11,725 bases of DNA, taken from positions 1-11,725 of the forward strand of contig DATEAK010000316.1 in the NCBI GenBank assembly GCA_035288405.1, written 5' to 3'. The stretch comes from JACPSX01 sp035288405 [NCBI: bacterium]. GTDB lineage: Bacteria; JACPSX01. The stretch's first letter is position 1. The number at the start of each line of letters is the position of its first letter. The notes under the pieces are model-generated. The model was given only the letters and a program-made list of their open reading frames with translations, made no database searches and was not told where the DNA came from. The position numbers and the translations under genes are program-made. Below are positions 6,316 through 11,725 of this stretch, piece after piece.

Positions 6316-7719
6316 TCACGCTCCCGGGATTCCGGGCTCCGTCATGCGCCGGGGATCGAGGACTGCATTGAGCTCTTCTTCGGGGAGCACTTGTTTCTCC
6401 CGAGCCACCTCACGGACCGTGCGGCCGCTGGTGTAAGCTTCCTTGGCAATGGCCGCCGCGGCGTCGTATCCGATGCGCGGCGCCAGCGCCGTGCACATGG
6501 CCAGACTCTTTTCCACCATCTCCTCGCAGCGCTTTCGATTTGCCTCCAGCCCCCGGATGCACAGCAAGGCGAACGTCCGGGTACCGCGCGTCAGCAGTTC
6601 AATGGATTGGAGCAGGTTGTGGGCCATCATCGGCATGTAGACGTTCAGCTCAAAATTGCCGCCCTGACCCCCGATCGTGATGGCCGCGTCGTTGCCGATC
6701 ACCTGTGCAGCCACCATCGTGAGCATTTCGGGCATGACGGGATTCACCTTGCCGGGCATGATGGAACTGCCGGGCTGCAGATCCGGAATCACAATTTCCC
6801 CGATTCCGCAGCGCGGACCCGAGCCCAGCCAGCGGATATCGTTGGCGATCTTCATGAGACTGCAGGCCACGCACTTCAGCGCCCCGCTGGCTTCCACCAC
6901 GGAATCCCGCGCCCCCAGAGCCTCAAACAAGTTAGCGGCTTGCCGGAAGACGATTCCCGTGTCCTCGGAAATCCGGGCAATCACCGCTTCGGAATAGCCG
7001 AACTCGGTGTTCAGTCCCGTGCCCACCGCCGTGCCTCCGAGAGCCAATTCCCGAAGCCCCTCGCGGCAGGCATGGATGCGGCGAATTCCTTCCCGAAGCA
7101 TCGCCGCATACCCTCCGAACTCCTGGCCCAGACGCACCGGCACCGCGTCTTGAAGATGAGTGCGTCCGATTTTTACGATATCGTCGAAAGCCAGGGCTTT
7201 TTCCGCCAGGGCATCCCTCATAGCCGCCAGTGCCGGCAGCAGGTCACGCTCGATGGCCTCGAGCGCAGCGATGTGAATGGTCGTTGGAATGATATCGTTG
7301 GACGACTGACCCATGTTCACGTGATCGTTGGGATGCACCGGCTTTTTAGAGCCCATCTCCCCGCCGAGAAGCTCGATCGCCCGATTCGCAATCACCTCAT
7401 TGGCGTTCATATTGGTCGATGTGCCCGATCCCGTCTGGAAAATATCCACCACGAACTGGTCGTCGAATTTCCCATCGGCCACCTCACCGGCGGCCTGGAG
7501 GATCGCCCCGGCGATGGTCCGGTCCAGACGCCCGCTCTCCAGATTGATTTGCGCGCAGGCCCGCTTGAGCAGCCCCAGAGCACGAATAAAGCGGCGCGGG
7601 AAGCGCACTCCGCTGATCGGGAAATTCTCCACGGCCCGTTGGGTTTGCGCGCCGTAATAGGCATTGGCCGGAACGTTGACCGGTCCCAGCGAATCCGTTT
7701 CGATCCGTACCTCGCCCAT
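6316..7719 (-). CDS. fumC: Class II fumarate hydratase
   Basis: Class II fumarase reversibly hydrates fumarate to L-malate in the citric acid cycle, using no iron-sulfur cluster. The protein has 467 residues, the length of E. coli FumC. It keeps the key segments at nearly the same numbering: HPNDHVNMGQSSND (129-142), the catalytic histidine in GRTHLQDAVP (His188), and the flexible signature loop GSSIMPGKVNP (317-327) with the catalytic serine. Fumarase rather than aspartase is favoured by MPGK (aspartases usually have MPAK), by the TMVAAQVIGND and GGNFELNVYMPM segments, and by the C-terminal IGYDAAAAIAKEA block. The ATG is preceded by GGAGG about seven bases upstream. It is probably the last gene of an mtgA / DUF2059-like / fumC unit. 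Nothing links it directly to the neighbouring importer. Confidence 0.96.
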   Translation of the reverse strand: MGEVRIETDSLGPVNVPANAYYGAQTQRAVENFPISGVRFPRRFIRALGLLKRACAQINLESGRLDRTIAGAILQAAGEVADGKFDDQFVVDIFQTGSGTSTNMNANEVIANRAIELLGGEMGSKKPVHPNDHVNMGQSSNDIIPTTIHIAALEAIERDLLPALAAMRDALAEKALAFDDIVKIGRTHLQDAVPVRLGQEFGGYAAMLREGIRRIHACREGLRELALGGTAVGTGLNTEFGYSEAVIARISEDTGIVFRQAANLFEALGARDSVVEASGALKCVACSLMKIANDIRWLGSGPRCGIGEIVIPDLQPGSSIMPGKVNPVMPEMLTMVAAQVIGNDAAITIGGQGGNFELNVYMPMMAHNLLQSIELLTRGTRTFALLCIRGLEANRKRCEEMVEKSLAMCTALAPRIGYDAAAAIAKEAYTSGRTVREVAREKQVLPEEELNAVLDPRRMTEPGIPGA

Positions 7720-7757
7720 GACACCCCTCCTCTAAGCAGCGGCGGGCTTCCGAAGGG

Positions 7758-8615
7758 CTAGCTCTTGATCCCCCGCTTTTCTCTCAGGATGGATGCAAGC
7801 CCCTTTCCGATCTCCCGGGCCGCCTGGCCCATAGCCTCCACCAGGGCTTCATTTCCCACCCGATTCAGCCACTGCCCGGCCTCGGTGGAGTAAAACCGGG
7901 TTCCCGCCTCCAATTCCGTCTCGGAAAGCGAGCGGTACGTGTAGGCAATCGAGACACGCGCGAGTTCCTGATAGCGTCCTTGTAACTGCTTCCGCATAGC
8001 TTCCACGCCGGCCCGCATCTGTTCTTCGCTGATCTTTCTTGCAGCAGGAAGCTCGACCTCGATTCCCTTCAACATTTCAGTGGTCGTAATCACGACCGTG
8101 TTCACGAGAACATCCCCCGCCTTGAGCTGGTTGGCCAGCCGGTCGATGGTCGCCCGCCGTCCTTCCGGCAATTGGCGGAAGTCCGTATTGAAGCTCCTCA
8201 TCTGTTCGGTCGAATCCTGGGTGGCCGCTTCGACTTCCAATGCAGTCATCTTCCGGCCGACAGGGGACTTCAGCCAGTTCATCGCTCCGCTCAGGTGGGT
8301 TGGATTGTATTGCTTCTCAAAAGCCTGGATAATCTCCGGATACACTTTGTCGGTCGAATAGGCCCCTGCAATCAGCCCGGTAACGCGTGTGCGGTCTGCC
8401 TCGCTGAGGCGTCCCTGATAGCGCTCGGCAACCGAGGCGATGATCTCTCCCAGCTCTCCGATCTGTGACTTCAAGCCGGCCAGTTCGAGCATCTCCACGA
8501 CAACGGCGTGCCTCTTTTCTGCAGTTTCTTGTGCACGAACGCCCGGGACGCCAAATGCAACCGTCACGAGAAGCACCAGCAACCATGAACCGCAGCGGAC
8601 CCGATTGCTCTTCAT
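7758..8615 (-). CDS. Secreted DUF2059-like protein
   Basis: This 285-residue protein has a Sec-type signal peptide: basic MKSNRVRCGS, a hydrophobic core to about residue 24, and a likely cut after VRA at 28. It should therefore be periplasmic. The helical body has two copies of a short motif. One is NPTHLSGAMNWLKSPVGRKM at about 104-123, the other SLSETELEAGTRFYSTEAGQ at about 229-248. The second resembles the 'L-E-E---FY-S--G' core of DUF2059; the first looks like a diverged internal duplicate. Function is unknown; DUF2059 proteins are exported and uncharacterised. The start is supported by GGGAGGA about seven bases upstream. It lies 33 bases after mtgA and 38 bases before fumC on the same strand, so an envelope role alongside the glycosyltransferase is possible but unproven. 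Confidence 0.85.
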   Translation of the reverse strand: MKSNRVRCGSWLLVLLVTVAFGVPGVRAQETAEKRHAVVVEMLELAGLKSQIGELGEIIASVAERYQGRLSEADRTRVTGLIAGAYSTDKVYPEIIQAFEKQYNPTHLSGAMNWLKSPVGRKMTALEVEAATQDSTEQMRSFNTDFRQLPEGRRATIDRLANQLKAGDVLVNTVVITTTEMLKGIEVELPAARKISEEQMRAGVEAMRKQLQGRYQELARVSIAYTYRSLSETELEAGTRFYSTEAGQWLNRVGNEALVEAMGQAAREIGKGLASILREKRGIKS

Positions 8616-8648
8616 TTTTCCATCCTCCCGGGATCTGGGGAAACCCGG

Positions 8649-9425
8649 CTATTTCGGAACCCCTCTTTTACTCATGGCCGTCAATATCCAGCGCTGTTTC
8701 CACAAAACCGTCTTGGACGGGATAAGCACATTCCTTCGCAAAGGATTGGGAAGAACAGCCGCCATGAGGGCCCCCTGCTCCGGGCTCAAATCGGCACAGC
8801 TCACGCCAAAATAAGATCCAGCAGCAGCCTCGCAACCGAAAATTCCCTCCCCCCATTCCACCGAATTCAGGTACAGCTCAAGAATCCTCGATTTGGAAAG
8901 TTCCGCCTCCATGGCACGCGCAATGACGATCTCCCTCGCCTTCCGCAATGGACTCCTCGATGTAGAGAGATAGAGGTTGCGGGCGAGTTGCATTGTGATC
9001 GTGGAACCGCCGCGCGCCACCTTCATTTCCTCCAGGTCTTTCTGAAGCGAGGCACGAAGCTCCTCGAAGTCAATTCCCGCGTGTCCGTAGAAGGCCGCAT
9101 CTTCGGAAACAATCACGGCCCACCGCAGGTTCTTGGAGATCTGGGACAAGGGAACCATTTGATGCTGAATCCGGTAGGGTTCTCCTCGCTGTTCATGTTC
9201 ACGCATCCGCTGCAGCATGATGGCGGTCCGTTTGGGGGTCTTCGTTTTGAGGGAGGAGACATTTGGAATGAGGGCGAGCTGTGCAACGGCCACCCCCCCC
9301 AGCGCCGCCGCGATCAATACCGCCAGCGCAAACACCCGCTTCAGGGACTTCCTTTTTTTTCCGGAAGCTCTTGACGGGGCCTGTCCCCCTCCCTTTTTCC
9401 CCTTGGCCTTTTTCCCGATCCTCAT
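8649..9425 (-). CDS. mtgA: Monofunctional biosynthetic peptidoglycan transglycosylase
   Basis: This GT51 enzyme polymerises lipid II into glycan strands at the outer face of the inner membrane, with no transpeptidase domain. The 258 residues contain a very basic cytoplasmic tail (1-30), one membrane anchor (about 31-52) and the catalytic domain. GT51 motifs are present: EDAAFYGHAG (108-117, catalytic Glu), GGSTITMQLARN (139-150), RKARE (161-165), and KSRILELYLN (178-187). The glycosyltransferase motif reads TMQ where MtgA proteins often have QQ; TMQ is also seen in PBP1C-type enzymes. The C-terminus is short, confirming a monofunctional form. The ATG at 9425 has no recognisable ribosome binding site, yet upstream in-frame sequence offers no better start before a stop near 9480. 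Two 8-base homopolymers lie in its 5' third. It appears to head the operon with the DUF2059-like gene and fumC. Confidence 0.93.
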   Translation of the reverse strand: MRIGKKAKGKKGGGQAPSRASGKKRKSLKRVFALAVLIAAALGGVAVAQLALIPNVSSLKTKTPKRTAIMLQRMREHEQRGEPYRIQHQMVPLSQISKNLRWAVIVSEDAAFYGHAGIDFEELRASLQKDLEEMKVARGGSTITMQLARNLYLSTSRSPLRKAREIVIARAMEAELSKSRILELYLNSVEWGEGIFGCEAAAGSYFGVSCADLSPEQGALMAAVLPNPLRRNVLIPSKTVLWKQRWILTAMSKRGVPK

Positions 9426-9533
9426 CGATTGAATATACCATACTCTCGGTCTCTTATCCTTCCCACCCCCAGAAGAGATTTAAACAATGTAGCCTTTCGT
9501 TTCCTTCAGCCCCCTCTTGTCGCCAACTTTACC

Positions 9534-9562
9534 TTGACTCCTGACTAAACTTGGGAAAGAAT
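9534..9562 (+). promoter_or_regulatory. Possible promoter for the MNT/HEPN pair
   Basis: TTGACT (9534-9539) is followed after 17 bases by AAGAAT (9557-9562). This is a good -35 with a weak -10, about 60 bases before the nucleotidyltransferase start. It lies in the 198-bp gap between the divergent mtgA and MNT genes. No inverted repeat suggesting autoregulation was recognised nearby. A weak -10 is a frequent chance match, so confidence is low. Confidence 0.33.
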
Positions 9563-9623
9563 CCTGTTTATTATTCCACAAAGCCGTATGAGTTTTGCCT
9601 CTCCGCTCCCGGAGGTTCATGCG

Positions 9624-9956
9624 ATGAGCAGTTCCCTGGACAAGAAAACAGTGATCGACACCGTTCTCCGGAAACTCATCGCCGAATATGCACCGGAAAA
9701 GGTGATCTTATTCGGATCTCATGCACACGGTGATCCGGGCCCAGACAGCGACATCGACTTGCTGATTATCAAGAATACTTCGGAACGCTTCATCGATCGA
9801 TGGGTAGCCGTGCAGCGTATTCTGACAGGAACTCATCGCTCTATCCCCGTAGAGACTCTCGTGATAACCCCTCAGGAGATACAAAGAAGGTTAGCGATCG
9901 GCGACCAGTTTATCGCAGAGATCCTGCAGAAAGGGCAGGTTCTCTATGCCGCATGA
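9624..9956 (+). CDS. MNT-type minimal nucleotidyltransferase (putative antitoxin)
   Basis: This small (110-residue) polymerase-beta-fold nucleotidyltransferase belongs to the kind paired with HEPN proteins. In characterised MntA/HepT pairs it AMPylates and silences the HEPN RNase. The signature GSHAHG...DSDIDLLII is clear: GS at 31-32 and two metal-binding aspartates at 43 and 45. The third acidic position, normally Asp in a 'vDlv' strand, seems to be Glu77 (IPVETLVITPQE). The start at 9624 is chosen because GGAGG (9611-9615) lies eight bases before it; an in-frame ATG at 9588 has no such site. It overlaps the HEPN gene by 11 bases, so the two are translated together. Whether it acts as an antitoxin is inferred from the pairing. 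Confidence 0.88.
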   Translation: MSSSLDKKTVIDTVLRKLIAEYAPEKVILFGSHAHGDPGPDSDIDLLIIKNTSERFIDRWVAVQRILTGTHRSIPVETLVITPQEIQRRLAIGDQFIAEILQKGQVLYAA

Positions 9957-10341
9957 GGAATCGCTTTATCCCGCCGATTGGCTGAGACTTGCCGAAAGAG
10001 ATCTGGGAAGAGTGGGACGCCTTCTCGCCGAGCATGATCCAGAGCTGGCAGGATTCTGCCTCCAACAGGCAATGGAGAAGTTTCTCAAGGCATTTCTCCT
10101 TTGTTGCGGATGGCAACTTCGACGGATTCACGCCCTGGATACCCTGCTTGATGATGCGATAACCTACGACCCATCGGTAGAGAAGTACCGCAGCGTTTGT
10201 CAAAAGATCACGGGCTTCTACTTTGTAGAGCGATATCCCCTTGTCGTAGAGGCAGGCCTGACGGAGGAGGATATCCGGAGTTCTCTGGAGCAAGTCAAGG
10301 GGCTCATCCGAGAGATTCGCGGAAAAGTCAGTGGGCAGTGA
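9946..10341 (+). CDS. HEPN domain protein (partner of MNT nucleotidyltransferase)
   Basis: This 131-residue all-helical protein has the layout of HEPN (PF05168-type) proteins: a WLRLAERDLGRVGRLLAEHDPELAGFCLQ-type first helix (12-40, split here only for description), QQAMEKFLKAFLL (40-52), an RRIHALDTLL segment (59-68) matching the 'THDL--L' block, and a FYFVERYPL segment (91-99) matching the 'RYP' block. HEPN toxins usually carry an Rx4-6H RNase motif in the C-terminal half. Here no such motif occurs there. The only spacing match, Arg25 to His30, is in the first helix and is probably not equivalent. It may therefore be a non-nuclease HEPN, or one that depends on other residues. The start overlaps the MNT stop region; AAGGGCAGG lies a few bases upstream. 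Toxin function is possible but not shown by sequence. Confidence 0.86.
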   Translation: MPHEESLYPADWLRLAERDLGRVGRLLAEHDPELAGFCLQQAMEKFLKAFLLCCGWQLRRIHALDTLLDDAITYDPSVEKYRSVCQKITGFYFVERYPLVVEAGLTEEDIRSSLEQVKGLIREIRGKVSGQ

Positions 10342-10406
10342 TTCGAGAGGCCCGACCTGTTGAGAATCTACCAGATAAGCCAACTCGTGAAAGTTCTCTT
10401 AAGCTC

Positions 10407-10711
10407 ATGAGCGCGCGTGAAGCCATACTCCGGACACTTACTCGCGGCCCGCTCTGCAATGATTGCCTCTCGGAGGCATCCGGCGTTCGTCCGCGTCAGC
10501 AGGTCAACCACAGGCCAGGCACTGGTTTGCAGAAGCGCTCTTCGATCTAATCCTCTATCGGGGACAAGACTCCGCCGTAAATCTGGGAATCGGCTTGCCT
10601 TGTACACGTAAGACCTACGAAAACTTGGCGAAGAAGGTGGATTGGCTCAAACAGAGTACGCCATTTCGCTTCTACTGGGTCAAAGAGGATGGTACGGTAT
10701 CCGTCCAATAG
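10407..10711 (+). pseudogene. Possible broken small winged-helix gene and following remnant
   Basis: The 406-bp stretch between the HEPN gene and the right-hand hyuB has no intact, recognisable gene. Two pieces look coding. The first starts at ATG 10407 (MSAREAILRTLTRGPLCNDC, then LSEASGVRPRQQVN). It resembles the opening of small winged-helix proteins that sense sequence by an 'RPRQ-VN' recognition helix. After about 34 residues it loses sense and stops at 10550. In another frame, a natural-looking tail (KTYENLAKKVDWLKQSTPFR then FYWVKEDGTVSVQ) ends at a TAG at 10711. A frameshift or deletion between them would explain the pattern. They may instead be unrelated, and the second piece may be a small gene of its own. 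I do not recognise the second piece. Evidence is pattern recognition only. Confidence 0.35.
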
Positions 10712-10747
10712 AAAGCAGTTCACCCTCCTTTGCCTCCACGATTCGCC

Positions 10748-11725
10748 TCATCCTTCGCCAGTGGCCCGCAGCCGGCGGGTAGCGTCCTCGTCGATCCGGT
10801 TACTTTTCAGATCAATCACAACACCGTAATCCTCTCGGGCCTTTTCAACGGACACCACGCCGTCCAGAACATCCCCCAGTACCCTGTGCGGATCTCTTTT
10901 CAATGGATCTCCCACTCCGCCCCCTCCGGGCCGCAGGATTCGAAAGCGGTCCCCGGCTTTCAGACGCATCGTGCCAATGGTGGGCATCTTCCTCTCTTCC
11001 GGCGTCCCCGGGTTCACGATGCACTCGGAGAGAACTCCTGCTTTACCGCCGAAGACTCCCTGCGCGGAAAAACGGTGGCAGGAACCCCGATAGGTCAGGC
11101 GTGTATCCTTGAGAACCGTGTACTCGCGGATGAACCCCACTCCTCCACGATGTTCGCCCGCTCCCGCGGAATCCCGGTAGAGGCAGAAACGCTCGATCCG
11201 GCTCGGAAACTCGCTCTCAATGATCTCGATCGGGGTGATCTCCACATTACTCCCGTACCATACGATCCCCGAGGCGCCGTCCGCCTCGCCGTTGGCGCCG
11301 AAGGCCCCGGCGATGATCTCGTAGTGCGGGGGCTCTCGCTTCCCCTCTTTCTGTTCCCCTCCGACCGTGATGGCGATCATGCCCGCGCAGTCCGCCACGG
11401 CTCTCTCCGGGCAAAAGGCTGAAACGGCCCTCAGAATCACGTTCAGCAGCGAGCACAGGGTGCCGGAATAGTGATTGCACGGGGCCGGTCGAATGGGCTG
11501 GACGACAGTGCCGGGCTTCAGTTTAAATTCACAAAGCCGCACCAGGCCGCTGTTAAACGGCAAAGAGCTGTCCATCATCCCCACCAGGGCCACGGAGCAG
11601 ATCCCCCGCACAAGATGCGGCTGCACGTTGATGGGTCCGGTGGTTTGAGGCCCGCAGCCCGTGAAATCAAACTCAATTCTCTCTCCGGTTTTGGTCACAC
11701 GCACGTGCAGACGAACGGGATCCGA
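10748..11725 (-). CDS. hyuB: Hydantoinase B / oxoprolinase family protein, C-terminal part
   Basis: This is the last 325 residues of a HyuB-type subunit; its N-terminal part lies beyond the right edge and the frame is open to the last base. HyuB partners HyuA in ATP-dependent opening of cyclic amides in the cytoplasm. Family marks include ERIEFDFTGCGPQTTGPINV near the start of the fragment, HYSGTLCSLLNVILRA, SAGAGEHRGGVGFIREY, and the closing block FRILRPGGGGVGDPLKRDP followed by a VLGDVLDGVVSVEKAREDYGVV-type tail. A GTG codon at 11704 is internal, not a start: the reading frame continues upstream with SDPVRLH, as expected of HyuB. It must be a different gene from the hyuB at the left edge, since that one holds an N-terminus on the same strand some 10.6 kb away. 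Its hyuA partner would be expected beyond the right edge. Confidence 0.92.
   Translation of the reverse strand, partial: SDPVRLHVRVTKTGERIEFDFTGCGPQTTGPINVQPHLVRGICSVALVGMMDSSLPFNSGLVRLCEFKLKPGTVVQPIRPAPCNHYSGTLCSLLNVILRAVSAFCPERAVADCAGMIAITVGGEQKEGKREPPHYEIIAGAFGANGEADGASGIVWYGSNVEITPIEIIESEFPSRIERFCLYRDSAGAGEHRGGVGFIREYTVLKDTRLTYRGSCHRFSAQGVFGGKAGVLSECIVNPGTPEERKMPTIGTMRLKAGDRFRILRPGGGGVGDPLKRDPHRVLGDVLDGVVSVEKAREDYGVVIDLKSNRIDEDATRRLRATGEG

Noticed and set aside
6391-7761. Plus-strand open frame of 456 codons opposite fumC
   Set aside because: It is the mirror of a high-GC fumarase gene with fully conserved motifs. The translation is rich in His, Arg and Gly with no recognisable domain.
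10368-10607. Minus-strand 79-codon open frame after hyuB
   Set aside because: No ribosome binding site or recognisable motif. The opposite strand offers the more protein-like winged-helix opening.
1-11725. Window as one small circular molecule, joining the two hyuB fragments across the ends
   Set aside because: The frames happen to match, but the joined protein would be only about 370 residues and would miss the central part of HyuB, which is normally well over 500 residues. Two separate genes fit better.

Overview
The window comes from a Gram-negative bacterium. It encodes a monofunctional peptidoglycan glycosyltransferase, a Tat-exported binding protein and a class II fumarase, and the DNA is moderately GC-rich by eye. 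The gene mix (hydantoinase/oxoprolinase genes, an NMT1-type ABC importer, an MNT/HEPN pair) is common in Desulfobacterota-like and other uncultured environmental lineages, but the sequence does not fix the taxon. I see no tRNA, rRNA, CRISPR array, insertion sequence or prophage gene.

Left part (1-6281): a divergent metabolic locus. On the minus strand, hyuA (132-2204) is followed by the first 45 codons of hyuB, which runs off the left edge; the two genes overlap by four bases (GTGA). On the plus strand, a second operon encodes an ornithine-cyclodeaminase/mu-crystallin family protein (2524-3540), a Tat-signal periplasmic binding protein (3638-4663), an ABC permease (4677-5513) and an ABC ATPase (5523-6281). 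The roughly 310-bp region between them holds a good sigma70-type promoter for each direction. The plus-strand promoter carries a perfect 12-bp GC palindrome in its spacer. The likely logic is uptake of a small nitrogenous molecule, followed by ATP-driven ring or amide opening by HyuAB; the cyclodeaminase-like protein acts on a related amino or imino acid. The substrate cannot be read from sequence.

Middle part (6316-9425): a minus-strand housekeeping cluster in transcription order mtgA (peptidoglycan polymerase), a secreted DUF2059-like protein, and fumC (fumarase). Gaps are 33-38 bp with good ribosome binding sites for the last two, so these are probably co-transcribed.

Right part (9426-11725): an overlapping MNT nucleotidyltransferase/HEPN pair on the plus strand, of the toxin-antitoxin-like kind but with atypical active-site residues. 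Then comes a 406-bp stretch with what looks like a broken small winged-helix gene. Last is the C-terminal part of a second hyuB on the minus strand, entering from beyond the right edge.

I did not find an entirely new system. The most unusual items are the cyclodeaminase-like protein that appears to lack the family's catalytic aspartate, the palindrome-in-spacer promoter that probably controls it, and the atypical MNT/HEPN pair.
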